A stretch of DNA of 64,000 nucleotides from Caballeronia sp. TF1N1 (GTDB taxonomy: Bacteria > Pseudomonadota > Gammaproteobacteria > Burkholderiales > Burkholderiaceae): NCBI RefSeq assembly GCF_022878925.1, contig NZ_CP084629.1, positions 620,001 to 684,000 of the forward strand, read 5' to 3'. Both the position numbers and the translations under genes were made by a program. This document shows positions 35,350 through 44,545 of the stretch, piece after piece (the stretch's first letter is position 1; every line of letters starts with the position of its first letter). The notes beneath the pieces are model-generated. The model was given only the letters and a program-made list of their open reading frames with translations, did not search any database and had not been told where the DNA came from.

Positions 35350-35466
35350 GGTTTCTTCGCCTAAGGGAGCATGGTTCGGTTCGGTTCGGCTCTGGCGTCG
35401 AGGCGCCAGAGCCATGACGAGCATCATAAATGTTGATCGCGAATCGCGCCCGCCCGCACCGAGGCA

Positions 35467-36369
35467 TCAAGGCAAGTGATTGCCGCCTGTCACACCATAG
35501 ACTTCTCCGGTCACGAAACTAGACTCTTGCGATGCAAGCAGCACGTAAATGGGCGCGAGTTCGGCGGGCTGGCCGGGCCGCTTCATCGGCACTTCGGAAC
35601 CGAATACCTCGATCTTGTCCTGCGGCTGGCCGCCGCTCGATTGCAACGGCGTCCACACCGGGCCCGGTGCGACCGCATTCACGCGCACGCCCTTCGATGC
35701 GACCTGTTTGGCGAGCGCATGCGTGAACGCAGTGATCGCGGCCTTCGAAGGCGCATAATCGAGCAAGGACGGGCTCGGCTGATAGCTCTGAATGGACGTC
35801 GTATTGATGATGGTCGCGCCCGGCGGCATATGCGGGAGCGCCGCCTTGCACAGCCAGAACATCGCGAAGACGTTCGTGCGGAAAGTGGCTTCGAATTGCT
35901 CTGTCGTCAGTTCGGCGATGGTTTCCACCGACGTTTGCTTGCCCGCCACGTTGACGAGAATATCCAGTCCACCCAGTTCGGCAACCGTGCGGCTGACGAG
36001 ATCGCCGCAGAAGGTTTCGCTGCCGATGTCGCCTGGCAGCGCCACGGCTTTCACGCCTGCGGCTTGCACGAGTTCAAGCACTTCGCGCGCGTCCGGCTCC
36101 TCGGACGGCAAATAATTGAGGACGAGGTCCGCGCCCTCACGCGCAAAGGCAATCGCCACGGCGCGGCCAATGCCGCTGTCGGCGCCCGTGATCAGTGCGC
36201 GGCGGCCCTTGAGACGGCCGAACCCTTGATAGCTGTCCTCGCCGTGATCGGGACGCGGCTTCATGTCCCGAGCGAGGCCGGGCGCGGGCTGCGGCTGGCG
36301 CTCGAAGTCGGGACCGGGATACTGCTTGAGCGGGTCCTGCATCGTGTACTGGTTCTTCGTTGCGGTCAT
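35467..36369 (-). CDS. SDR oxidoreductase, general-stress type
   Basis: The product is 300 residues from ATG 36369, preceded by AAGGA. The N-terminal extension [21 protein letters not shown] is typical of stress-induced SDRs of the YhdF/YhxC/YdaD kind. It has [20 protein letters not shown], the NVAGKQT segment, a catalytic [20 protein letters not shown] (Tyr and Lys in Y-A-P-S-K), and [14 protein letters not shown]. The product is a cytoplasmic NAD(P)-dependent alcohol or aldehyde oxidoreductase of unknown substrate. Confidence 0.87.
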   Translation of the reverse strand: MTATKNQYTMQDPLKQYPGPDFERQPQPAPGLARDMKPRPDHGEDSYQGFGRLKGRRALITGADSGIGRAVAIAFAREGADLVLNYLPSEEPDAREVLELVQAAGVKAVALPGDIGSETFCGDLVSRTVAELGGLDILVNVAGKQTSVETIAELTTEQFEATFRTNVFAMFWLCKAALPHMPPGATIINTTSIQSYQPSPSLLDYAPSKAAITAFTHALAKQVASKGVRVNAVAPGPVWTPLQSSGGQPQDKIEVFGSEVPMKRPGQPAELAPIYVLLASQESSFVTGEVYGVTGGNHLP

Positions 36370-36637
36370 CGTTGCGTTCCTTACTTGCAAAAAGGGATGA
36401 GTGTTCGCGGCGTCATTTCAGGGCGCTGATTCTGGATTTAGCGTACGCGACGGTTACGGCTCGGCTCTGCAATGGCCATGCCTAGCGACAGCGGTAGTCG
36501 CTCGCAGCCCGATCCACAGTATTCCGATGCATGTGAAACGCACCGCGGCCGTGCGCTTGCGCACAGTCGTCGGAGAGAAAGTCCGTCCCGGCACGCCGCC
36601 TGCTTGTCGTAACTCAAATGCTGCAACGGAGAGAGCC

Positions 36638-37018
36638 ATGAGATTCGCATTTCTTCAGAACGTGGACTTCGAACGCGTGTCATTCGACATGGGTCGCCAG
36701 TTTTCCCAGTTTCTGAAGGGGAAAGGCCTGGTCGATGAGGAAAGCGCTGCCCAAAGGAACATCGATTCCGCCGACGTATTCGGCGCGGTCGACGACAGCT
36801 TTTCCGAAGCGGTCAACTTTCGCTTCAATGTGCGTGGCGTGGAACACCGCGGAGCCGTCACGCACGACGCCTTGCGCGATCGTCACGGCGTGCCAGGTGT
36901 ATCCGAGCCCGAACTCGCCCTGTTCATCAGGCATGCGCCGGCAATCGGCCGGGCGGCGATGATCAAGCAGGCGCGCAGCCGATCCGGCTTCGTCGTGCTG
37001 GAAAGTGGCGATCTATGA
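36638..37018 (+). CDS. small protein, DUF1488-like C-terminus
   Basis: The product is 126 residues from ATG 36638 with GGAGAG just upstream; the longer open frame has no ribosome site. The C-terminal part (VNFRFNVRGVEHRGAVTHDALRDRHGV) resembles DUF1488 proteins, with a longer N-terminal region than those usually have. It has no signal or membrane segment. The preceding 268-bp gap (36370-36637) holds no other gene that I can support. Function is unknown. Confidence 0.55.
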   Translation: MRFAFLQNVDFERVSFDMGRQFSQFLKGKGLVDEESAAQRNIDSADVFGAVDDSFSEAVNFRFNVRGVEHRGAVTHDALRDRHGVPGVSEPELALFIRHAPAIGRAAMIKQARSRSGFVVLESGDL

Positions 37019-37140
37019 CAAGACCTCGTTGGTCGGACTGGTATCGCGGCAATAAGCGTTGTTGAGGGTAATCACAATTGCCGGGGCTTCGACTTTAGGT
37101 AGCGCGTCGGCGCCGGTTCGTAGCCAATCATGGAGAAGAC

Positions 37141-37326
37141 ATGGAAGATCATAAGGAACAGGACCGCATTCGCCGCCGCGCCTATGAACTATGGGAGCGA
37201 GAAGGCAGCCCCGATGGACGTGCCGAAGAATTCTGGGAGCAGGCACGCACTCAACTGGAAGCCGAGGACCCGGATAGTTCCACGAGCGAAGAACCTGCCA
37301 CGGCCAGCGCCACGCAAGGCAAATAA
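37141..37326 (+). CDS. DUF2934-type small protein
   Basis: The product is 61 residues. DRIRRRAYELWEREGSPDGRAEEFWEQA matches the DUF2934 signature of a helix, RAYELWE, G-x-P-x-G-R and a terminal W. The tail is acidic and rich in Ser/Thr. GGAGAAG precedes the ATG. This is a short cytoplasmic protein of unknown function that is common in soil proteobacteria. Confidence 0.7.
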   Translation: MEDHKEQDRIRRRAYELWEREGSPDGRAEEFWEQARTQLEAEDPDSSTSEEPATASATQGK

Positions 37327-37347
37327 CGTCTCTTCGCAGGCAAGGCA

Positions 37348-37373
37348 TCCGATGCGTCACGCGGCGCATCGGA
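37348..37373 (+). terminator. hairpin after the DUF2934 gene
   Basis: TCCGATGCG (37348-37356) and CGCATCGGA (37365-37373) form a 9-bp perfect stem with an 8-nt loop. It sits 22 nt after the DUF2934 stop and before the LrgA gene. There is no strong T-run, so termination may be partial. Confidence 0.5.
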
Positions 37374-37431
37374 GTTCGATTGACTAGAATACGGGCGCAA
37401 CGCGTTCTCTCAATCGGACCACACAGACTCC

Positions 37432-37803
37432 ATGCTCGCAGCGCTAGCCACCTTGCTCGTCTTCCAGTGTCTGGGCGAAGGCGTCTCCTATTTGTTCGGC
37501 ATTCCCGTTCCTGGACCTGTCGTCGGCATGCTCATGCTGCTCGGCTTTCTCGCGATACGTCCGCAGGCCGCCAACGCGCTCGAACCCACCGCGCTCGAAA
37601 TACTCCGTCATCTTTCGCTACTGTTCGTGCCTGCAGGCGTCGGCATCATGGTGTCGGCGAAAGCGCTGAGTGGCGACCTCGTCGCGGTCGTCGTGGCCAT
37701 CGCGGTTAGCACGACGCTGGCGATTGCGGTCACCGCGCTCGTCATGCGCGCGATGCTGCGCCGACAGCGCCGCCTCTCCAACGATACGAAAGGCGCCGCA
37801 TGA
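37432..37803 (+). CDS. LrgA/CidA-family holin-like membrane protein
   Basis: The product is 123 residues with about four hydrophobic helices and the family motif FGIPVPGPVVGMLMLLGFLAI, then LSLLFVPAGVGIMV. CidA/LrgA proteins act with CidB/LrgB in murein-hydrolase control or in small-metabolite export. It overlaps the LrgB gene by the ATGA arrangement at 37800-37803, so the two are coupled. Confidence 0.87.
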   Translation: MLAALATLLVFQCLGEGVSYLFGIPVPGPVVGMLMLLGFLAIRPQAANALEPTALEILRHLSLLFVPAGVGIMVSAKALSGDLVAVVVAIAVSTTLAIAVTALVMRAMLRRQRRLSNDTKGAA

Positions 37804-38534
37804 CCGCGATCCCACGCCTCGGAGGTATTTGGGTCTATCTGGCGGCCACGCCGCTGCTCGGGCTCACGATCACGCTGCTCGCTTACCTCATTGCGCAGCG
37901 CATCTACGCAGCCTTCAAATTCAATCCGCTGGCAAACCCGGTGTTGATCGCGGTGGCGATCGTCGTCGTCGTGCTAAAGACCAGCAACACGCCGTACGAC
38001 ACGTACTTCGATGGCGCGCAGTTCGTGCATTTTCTGCTCGGACCCGCGACCGTCGCGCTCGCGTTGCCGCTTTACCGGCAGCTTGCGAATCTGCGGCGGC
38101 TCGCGTTGCCGATCATCGTGAGCCTTGCGGCGGGCTCGTTGACGGCGATCGTCTCGGCGGTGTCGGTGGGCGCGCTCATGGGCGCATCGCGCCAGACGGT
38201 GGCATCGCTTGCGCCGAAGTCGGCTACGACGCCTATCGCCATGGCGGTTGCCAAACAGGTCGGCGGTGTGCCGTCGCTCACGGCGGTGCTGGTGATATCG
38301 ACGGGCGTCTTCGGTGCGGTTGCCGCGCGGGGCATCCTCAACCTTCTCCGTGTGAACGAAGTCGAGGCGCGCGGGTTTGCGCTCGGCGTGGCGTCGCACG
38401 GCATCGGAACGGCGCGCGCGTTTCAGGTGAGCGAGGAGATGGGCGCGTTTGCCGGGCTTGGAATGGGGCTGAACGGTGTGTTCACGGCGTTCGTCGTGCC
38501 GGTGTTGTTGCCGATGCTGGCGCGGTTTGTTTGA
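37800..38534 (+). CDS. LrgB/CidB-family membrane protein
   Basis: The product is 244 residues, highly hydrophobic. It has the LrgB core FNPLANPVLIAVAIVVVVL, GPATVALALPLYRQ, and LAPKSATTPIAMAVAKQVGGVPSL with the conserved P-K-S-x-T-x-P-I. It acts in the inner membrane with the overlapping LrgA-type protein. The convergent LysR gene ends 15 nt downstream. Confidence 0.9.
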   Translation: MTAIPRLGGIWVYLAATPLLGLTITLLAYLIAQRIYAAFKFNPLANPVLIAVAIVVVVLKTSNTPYDTYFDGAQFVHFLLGPATVALALPLYRQLANLRRLALPIIVSLAAGSLTAIVSAVSVGALMGASRQTVASLAPKSATTPIAMAVAKQVGGVPSLTAVLVISTGVFGAVAARGILNLLRVNEVEARGFALGVASHGIGTARAFQVSEEMGAFAGLGMGLNGVFTAFVVPVLLPMLARFV

Positions 38535-38549
38535 TGCGGTATCGACGGA

Positions 38550-39479
38550 CTAAGGCCCGGTTCTGACCGCATGACCCGGCGCCGCAATCGCGCGCTGTGC
38601 GAAGTCTATGAACGCATGCACCTTCCGCGAATGACGCCGGTTAGGCAGGTAAGTCGCATAGACGAAAGCGTCGCCGCCTTCCGGCGTGACCTGCGCGCCG
38701 TCGAACAAGGCAGTCAACGATCCGTCGCGTACCGACGCCCCGACGAGCCATTGCGGCAGCAGAGCGATGCCCAGCCCGCCGAGCGCCGCGCCCGCGAGCA
38801 TGTCGAGATTGTTCGTCAACAATTGACCGCCGACATCGACGGATTCGCTTCTGTCAGGGTAGCGGAATACCCACTTCTGCCGGTTCCCGGGCTTATACGC
38901 AAACCGCAGACAGTCGTGTGCAACGAGTTCCGAAGCTGTGTTTGGATGGCCTCGCCTCTGCAAGTACGCCGGACTTGCCACGACGCATCGCGCACTGTGG
39001 CCGAGCCGCTTCACGATGAGACGAGGGTCGGCGGTCGGCACGCCAACGCGCAAGGCCAGATCGATCTTCTCGCTGACCAGATCCATGTGACTGTCAGACA
39101 CGACCAATTCCAGGTTCACGCGCGGATGCTGCTGTAGAAACGTCGCGATATGCGGGGCGATATGCAGCCGGCTATAAGTTGCCGATACGCTCACGCGCAA
39201 CGAACCCATGGGATCGATACCGGTGTCGATGACGCTATCGTCGGCGCCCGCCAGATCGGCCAGCACCTGGCGCACTTGCTCGACGTAGGTCACGCCGGCG
39301 TCGGTGAGCGTGACGCTGCGCGTCGTGCGTGTCAGAAGCGACGTGCCGAGCGACGCTTCGAGTCCGTCCATCAGCCGCATGACGGAAGACGTCGTCTTGC
39401 CGAGTTCATGCGCGGCTGCCGTGAAGCCGCCGGATTCCGCTACCGCCAGCAAGGTTCTCAATGCCAACAGCTTGTCCAT
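38550..39479 (-). CDS. LysR-family regulator, 309 aa
   Basis: The product is 309 residues from ATG 39479 (MDKLLALRTLLAVAESGGF). The winged helix is at 1-60 and the effector domain starts at GSLRVSVSATYSRLHIAPH. It is closely related in length and sequence to the regulator at 51215-52144, which begins MDKLLAVRTLLEVAEAGGF. It follows the porin gene on the same strand, at the end of a MFS-VOC-porin-LysR series, and may control that set. Confidence 0.88.
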   Translation of the reverse strand: MDKLLALRTLLAVAESGGFTAAAHELGKTTSSVMRLMDGLEASLGTSLLTRTTRSVTLTDAGVTYVEQVRQVLADLAGADDSVIDTGIDPMGSLRVSVSATYSRLHIAPHIATFLQQHPRVNLELVVSDSHMDLVSEKIDLALRVGVPTADPRLIVKRLGHSARCVVASPAYLQRRGHPNTASELVAHDCLRFAYKPGNRQKWVFRYPDRSESVDVGGQLLTNNLDMLAGAALGGLGIALLPQWLVGASVRDGSLTALFDGAQVTPEGGDAFVYATYLPNRRHSRKVHAFIDFAQRAIAAPGHAVRTGP

Positions 39480-39577
39480 GTGCTCTCTATGAGTTCGACG
39501 CCGCGACCTTCGAGCGTCGCTGACAGTGTACTCATCCAGAAAGAGGAGGGCAGACTCGGTGCATCGAATGATCGCGT

Positions 39578-40708
39578 TCAGAACTTGTGACGAATGCCGA
39601 GCGTCACCACGAGCTGACGCTTGCTGCTCGACGGTCCGTAGCCGAGCACGGTGGCGTGCGTGGCATCGCCCGCAGCTTGCTGGGCGAAGGCGAGCATGGC
39701 GATATCCGTGCGCTTCGAAAGAATGTAATCGACCGTGACGTTCAGCTCGTGCCACATCGGCGACTGGTCGGGATTGTCGTATTTCCCGCGCGTGAAAACG
39801 TAGGCGGTGCCGATCAGCAAGTCGGGCCGAATGTTGTAGTTGACGCTCACGTTGAAGTTTTTCAGATTCAGATGACTCTGGTCGAGATAGCTGTAATCCA
39901 CGTTCGTGAACATTGCGCCTAAGCGAAGCGGGCCTGCTACATAGAAGCCGCCGGTGCCGAGAATTCTTTGTTTGCTGGCATAGGCCTTCGAAGGCAACGC
40001 GCTGTGCGTGAATAGCAGGTACGTGGGCGAGTAATCGTTGTCGACGGCGCCCGTTTGGTTGGTGTTGCTGTAGGGCGAGTCGTACTCCGCATACGCAACG
40101 TTCCAGTTGAAGGGACCGTGGTCGTATCGGAGGCCGAGGCTGAAGGCACGGTTGTCCGCAAAGCCGCCGGATGAGTTGCTGAAGCCATACAAGGCAGTGG
40201 CCTTGATACCGTGGAAGTCCGGGCTCGCATACTTCAACGAATTCTGAATGCGAATATTGTTGAAGGTGTTGTCGCTATCGCCAATACTCCCGAGCCAGCT
40301 CCATGCCGTATTGGGTCCCAGATAGTCGACGACGGCATCGTACTGACGGCCAGCGGTAAGCGTACCCCACGCGTCGCTCGAAAGGCCGACAAAAGCCTGT
40401 CTGCCGAACTCGCGGCCGTTGTTGCTCAATGCGCCGTTCAACGCATTGAAGCCGTTTTCTAGCGTGAATACTGCCTTCAGGCCCGAGCCGAGATCTTCGA
40501 TCCCACGCAGTCCCCAGCGCGGGCTCTGATTTTGTCCGGTGATGGCCTGATACGTATGATGACCGGATTGATTCGGCGAATAAGCGACGCCCACCGATAT
40601 CAACCCGTACAACGTAACGCTGCTTTGCGCATGCGCAATCGGGACTTGCAGGCCAGTCAAAAGTCCTGCCGCAACAGCGAGGTGCTTGAACTTCACGTGA
40701 TACTCCAT
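39578..40708 (-). CDS. OmpC-type general porin
   Basis: The product is 376 residues. A signal peptide (VKFKHLAVAAGLLTGLQVPIAHA) is followed by SSVTLYGLISVGVAYSPN, the hallmark start of beta-proteobacterial trimeric porins. It has RWGLRGIEDLGSGLKAVFTLENGF and GREFGRQAFVGLSSDAWGTLTAGRQYD, and ends in LGIRHKF with the C-terminal Phe needed for outer-membrane assembly. Near the MFS and VOC genes it probably lets their substrate into the periplasm. Confidence 0.93.
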   Translation of the reverse strand: MEYHVKFKHLAVAAGLLTGLQVPIAHAQSSVTLYGLISVGVAYSPNQSGHHTYQAITGQNQSPRWGLRGIEDLGSGLKAVFTLENGFNALNGALSNNGREFGRQAFVGLSSDAWGTLTAGRQYDAVVDYLGPNTAWSWLGSIGDSDNTFNNIRIQNSLKYASPDFHGIKATALYGFSNSSGGFADNRAFSLGLRYDHGPFNWNVAYAEYDSPYSNTNQTGAVDNDYSPTYLLFTHSALPSKAYASKQRILGTGGFYVAGPLRLGAMFTNVDYSYLDQSHLNLKNFNVSVNYNIRPDLLIGTAYVFTRGKYDNPDQSPMWHELNVTVDYILSKRTDIAMLAFAQQAAGDATHATVLGYGPSSSKRQLVVTLGIRHKF

Positions 40709-40867
40709 GATTTTGGCGCGACAAACGGGCTCGTCATGGTCGCGACGATCGATATCGGCAATACGAAATGGGTCGATGCGGTTGTCCCACCCGTCACGGT
40801 GAGACGGACGTGGGCGTCGGGCTAAAGGCCGGTCACTGCCTTTGCGCCGTTTGCGATGTCGGGAAGC

Positions 40868-41566
40868 TCAAAGCTGCACGGACGCGCGGCGGATCTCCCG
40901 TTCTCCGTCGCTCGTTCTCACGCCGAGCGCATAAAATCCCGAGGTCTTGCCGTTGTAACGAATCTCGAACGGGAAATCGGAAGGTCGTGCAATCTCGCCG
41001 AGCCACTTGGCCAGCGCGCTTTCGTCTTCGCCGATCTCGATCCAGTCGAGACCTTCGCCGCGTACGCTTCCAGTTCCCGGTTCCACGGGCAGACTCGCGG
41101 TATGCGGAGCGTTACCGGGCTTGAAGTACAAATTTGGCTTGCCAATAGGCCACGCTGTCATCGCGCTGGGCGTTTGCAGCGCAAAGCCGCGATTGCCGTT
41201 CATCATCTGGCGCCCGGCATCCTTGCCGGTCGTGCTTTCATCGATCACTGTTCCGTGATGCCGGGCGAACGCTTTCAGTTCATCGAGCGAATCGGTCCGC
41301 AGGCACCAGCCGACGAAACAGTCGCCATTTCGTGTCTGTTGCTCGAAAAACCTTGGCAGAGGTTGATCGCGCTGGAGAACGGTGTGATCGACGATTCCTT
41401 CCACTTCGATATAGATATCCGGCGCGAGCGGTACGACTTTATGGCCGATGCCGTAGAGTGGAAAGAAGCCGCCGTCGTAGTTGCCTAAGCCGGTTTCACG
41501 GCTGAGCCGGAACGTGGCTTCATAGACGTTGAGCGCTGCAAGGCAGACATGGTCGAAGTGGATCAT
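40868..41566 (-). CDS. glyoxalase-like (VOC) domain protein
   Basis: The product is 232 residues from ATG 41566, behind AGGAA. It starts MIHFDHVCLAALNVYEATFRL with His5 as a possible metal ligand, then LAPDIYIEVEGIVDHTVL and RNGDCFVGWCLRTDSLDEL. It matches the glyoxalase_3-like group of uncharacterised VOC proteins. It lies 45 nt downstream of the MFS gene, probably in the same transcript. The enzyme type (isomerase, hydrolase or dioxygenase) cannot be read. Confidence 0.75.
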   Translation of the reverse strand: MIHFDHVCLAALNVYEATFRLSRETGLGNYDGGFFPLYGIGHKVVPLAPDIYIEVEGIVDHTVLQRDQPLPRFFEQQTRNGDCFVGWCLRTDSLDELKAFARHHGTVIDESTTGKDAGRQMMNGNRGFALQTPSAMTAWPIGKPNLYFKPGNAPHTASLPVEPGTGSVRGEGLDWIEIGEDESALAKWLGEIARPSDFPFEIRYNGKTSGFYALGVRTSDGEREIRRASVQL

Positions 41567-41610
41567 TGCGTCATTCCTGATGAAGTAATACGTACTCGTT
41601 ATGTGACTGC

Positions 41611-42882
41611 TCAATCGGTCGAGGTCAGTCCGAAGTTCTCTTGCCGGTGCGCGTCGCCAGCGGTGCCGTCGTAACGTGGCAGCAAGAGGAAAGTGAAGGC
41701 GGCGCCAGCGGCCAGCGCGGCGCACAGCACGAGCGCCGGTTGATAGCTGCCGAGACGATCCGCGAGCCAGCCGATACCAAGCGGGCCCACACCGGCCGCG
41801 ATGCACAGCGAGCCGTACTGCCATGCATAAGCGCGTGGAAACATGCGCAACCCGAAGTAGCGAGTGCACATATAAGCGACCAAATCGATCTCTCCGCCGA
41901 ATGCCCAGCCGACCGTGAAGGCATAGAGCGGTGCAAAGGCGAGGCCGCCCAGTTTGAGCGACAGGACGCCGCCCATCCCGACGAGGCAGGAGAACGCCAT
42001 GAGGCGCGGCGCATGCACGTGGTCGGAGAGCCAACCGACGATCAGGCGCACGCAGATCGTGCCCACGCCGATCAGGCTCATATACTTCGCCGCCGAGGTC
42101 GGTGTCGCACCGAGTTCGCGAAGCATCGGCGCCATGTGCTGCGCGCTGCCTGCAACGAATAGCGTCGACAACGTGAAGGCCACGAACATGAGCCAAAAGG
42201 TCCGGCTTCGCTTGACCGCGGCAAACTCCTTCGCCAGCGCTTCCGGATCGGCGACTTCGGGATTGTTTGAAGCGTTCGAGATGTCTTGCTGATTGTCCCG
42301 AAGGATCAGGAGCGAGACGGGTGCACCAATAGCCGCGATCGCCGCGAGCATCAGATAACCGGCATGCCAGCCGGATCGGGCGATCGTCATGGCGATGATC
42401 GGCGGCAAAATGGCTCCGCACAGTCCCAGCCCGACTTGTGTCAGACCCAGCGCGAATCCCCGACTGCGGTCGAACCAGCCGCTGATTACCCGTGTGAACG
42501 TGAGGCCGCTTGTGCCGCCGCCGAAGAAACCGGCCAGGCCCACGAGCACGATATACGCGATGGGCGTGGAGATGAACGCCGCCATCCCTGCAAAGCACGC
42601 AGCCAGAGCGAGGGCGCTGCCTGCTGCGGTGCGGGCGGCGCCGAAACGCGAAAGCAGCCGTCCCCACATTTGCAGGCCAATGGCGAGTCCGAGCGTGAAT
42701 GCCAGATAGCCCGCGCCGTATTGCGTCTTCGTCAGGCCGACCGCACTTTGCAGGTCTTTGGCGAACAGGCCGAGATTGTAGGAGCCCAGGCCGATTACGC
42801 CAATTCCAAGGCCGACGGTCGAGCCGATCAACTGCGCCCATCCGCGTCTGAATTCGCCTGGTGTGTTCGTTGAAACATTCAT
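41611..42882 (-). CDS. MFS transporter
   Basis: The product is 423 residues from ATG 42882 (MNVSTNTPGEFRRG); a TTG at 42897 is possible. It has twelve hydrophobic segments, with the loop 2-3 signature weak (RLLSRFGAARTAA). GCGAILPPIIA-type motifs and the central basic loop are followed by six more segments. The general look is that of the oxalate/formate-antiporter or monocarboxylate branch of the MFS, acting in the inner membrane. It is the first gene of the MFS-VOC-porin-LysR set, and the 527 bp upstream is free of genes. Confidence 0.85.
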   Translation of the reverse strand: MNVSTNTPGEFRRGWAQLIGSTVGLGIGVIGLGSYNLGLFAKDLQSAVGLTKTQYGAGYLAFTLGLAIGLQMWGRLLSRFGAARTAAGSALALAACFAGMAAFISTPIAYIVLVGLAGFFGGGTSGLTFTRVISGWFDRSRGFALGLTQVGLGLCGAILPPIIAMTIARSGWHAGYLMLAAIAAIGAPVSLLILRDNQQDISNASNNPEVADPEALAKEFAAVKRSRTFWLMFVAFTLSTLFVAGSAQHMAPMLRELGATPTSAAKYMSLIGVGTICVRLIVGWLSDHVHAPRLMAFSCLVGMGGVLSLKLGGLAFAPLYAFTVGWAFGGEIDLVAYMCTRYFGLRMFPRAYAWQYGSLCIAAGVGPLGIGWLADRLGSYQPALVLCAALAAGAAFTFLLLPRYDGTAGDAHRQENFGLTSTD

Positions 42883-43409
42883 GGAAGCAATCGCCAATTA
42901 TCGGTTGATCAATAAAAATTCGGCACGACGCGTAAATGTGCGCAGCGTTGAGCGTTCAGCAAGGCAGACAGCTCAAGATGGAACAGAACTCACGATTCCA
43001 CTTGAACCGGAGGACACCGGTGTATCTCCACTTGTTATGTAGCTTATTGATGCCAAAAAAATTGATAAACGGGGCTTCAAGGCAACGCAGCATTGCATTC
43101 GCTGCCATGCAGAGAGGGTGAAGCGGCGCCGAAGCGGGCGCGCCAATGCCGGCAGAATAGGGACGAGAAGAGGAAAGACGGAGTCGCGGTGGCAACTCAA
43201 GCATCGCCCACTCATCCATTCTTTGCAAAACTGTTCCGAAACGCACGGCAGCGTCGCCGACTATACGAAGGTCTATAAAAATCCACCTCGGTCGTGATCC
43301 GGCAATCCCCACGGATAGCTTTTTACGCAGCGCCATCCGGCCTATCCTCCTCTACACGACGACCGCTGCGGCAGGGCGGTTCACCCACATCGGAGGAAAC
43401 AAGCCGGCC
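42883..43409. other. 527-bp divergent intergenic region
   Basis: I see no supported gene here. It separates the MFS gene (minus) from the peroxiredoxin gene (plus). A -10-like TATAAA is at 43274-43279 without a recognisable -35, and GGAGG lies just before 43410. No TTAA-box pair is present. An open frame on the minus strand (42956-43336) lacks a ribosome site and family likeness. Confidence 0.5.
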
Positions 43410-43919
43410 ATGACCACCTCGCTTTCTCACGCGGCACCCATCGTTCAGATTGGCACGAGCGCGCCGGACTTCACCTTGCAGGCCACGCCGGATCAGAAAA
43501 TCTCGCTCTCCGAATTGCGCGGCACGCCGGTAGTCATCGCGTTTTATCCGGCGGACTGGAGTCCAGTTTGCGGCGATGAACTCGGTCTCTTCAACGCCGC
43601 GCTATCGTCGATCCATCGGCTGGGTGCGCAGCTCGTCGGCATCTCCGTGGATAGCGCGTGGTCGCACGCGGCGTTCGCATCGCAACGCAAGCTGCACTTT
43701 CCACTGCTCGCCGACTTCGAGCCGAAAGGCGAAGTGGCGCGACGCTACGGCGTGTATCGCGTGGCCGAAGGCGTCGCCGAGCGCGCGTTGTTCGTGCTCG
43801 ATGCCAACGGCGTGGTGCGCTGGGCCTACGTTTCTCCGATCACCGTGAATCCGGGCGTCGATGGAATCCTCGACGCGCTCGAGCAATTGAACTCATCCAC
43901 GAAACAGGACGCGCAATGA
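43410..43919 (+). CDS. 1-Cys-type peroxiredoxin (redoxin)
   Basis: The product is 169 residues of the AhpC/TSA fold. APDFTLQATPDQKISLSELRGTPVVIAFYPADWSPVC gives peroxidatic Cys54, here as P-V-C-G-D-E rather than the usual T-x-x-C. There is no other cysteine in the protein, so it must use an external thiol reductant. There is no signal peptide. It ends in an ATGA overlap with the DsbA-like gene, whose CPYC protein is a plausible electron donor. Confidence 0.88.
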   Translation: MTTSLSHAAPIVQIGTSAPDFTLQATPDQKISLSELRGTPVVIAFYPADWSPVCGDELGLFNAALSSIHRLGAQLVGISVDSAWSHAAFASQRKLHFPLLADFEPKGEVARRYGVYRVAEGVAERALFVLDANGVVRWAYVSPITVNPGVDGILDALEQLNSSTKQDAQ

Positions 43920-44446
43920 GCCATCTCTCTCCGCCGGTCGGCCCGCTCGATCACATTCAGGGCGACGCTGAAGCACCCGTGACGCTCGTCGAATACGGCG
44001 ATTTCGAATGCCCCTATTGCGGCGCCGAGTACGGCGTAATCAAGGCCGTGCAGGCGGCCATGGGCGCGCAATTGCGGTTCGTCTTCCGGCATTTTCCGTT
44101 GACCGACATGCACGCGCATGCGCTTCATGCGGCCGAGTTCGCGGAAGCCGCAGCGAGCATCGGCAAGTTCTGGGAAGCGCACGACGTGCTGTATGAGCAT
44201 CAGGCGTCGCTTGGCGATCGCGCGCTCGCGCAATACGCGGCGCAACTCGGCGTGCCCGCGCACGCGCTTTCGAATGCGTTCGATGGCGCCTTCGACGCGC
44301 GCATCCAGCAAGACTTCGATGGCGGCTTGCGAAGCGGCGTGAATGGCACGCCGACGTTGTTCATCAACGGGCATCGCTATGACGGCGAGCGCGATGCGGC
44401 GAGCTTGCTCGAAGCGTTGCGGGCGGTGCTCGATCGCGTGCAATAA
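43916..44446 (+). CDS. cytoplasmic DsbA-like thiol oxidoreductase
   Basis: The product is 176 residues from ATG 43916, which overlaps the TGA of the peroxiredoxin gene. It has a thioredoxin fold with CPYC (Cys32, Cys35) in EYGDFECPYCGAEYG, a helical insert, and cis-Pro in VNGTPTLFINGHRYDG. It lacks a signal peptide, unlike DsbA, so it is cytoplasmic. The tight coupling suggests it reduces the single-Cys peroxiredoxin; that is inference. Confidence 0.87.
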   Translation: MSHLSPPVGPLDHIQGDAEAPVTLVEYGDFECPYCGAEYGVIKAVQAAMGAQLRFVFRHFPLTDMHAHALHAAEFAEAAASIGKFWEAHDVLYEHQASLGDRALAQYAAQLGVPAHALSNAFDGAFDARIQQDFDGGLRSGVNGTPTLFINGHRYDGERDAASLLEALRAVLDRVQ

Positions 44447-44545
44447 CCGAAGCACGAGCGCCTCAAGTCTCCCGGGGCGTTGCATTGCGTGAGTTCTCGT
44501 CAGCCAGCGGCTTGCGTTTCAACCCGCTGCATTCGTGCGCGGCGG

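Noticed and set aside
42956..43336. 126-codon minus-strand frame in the gap before the peroxiredoxin gene
   Set aside because: It has no ribosome site, no family motif, and composition unlike neighbouring genes.
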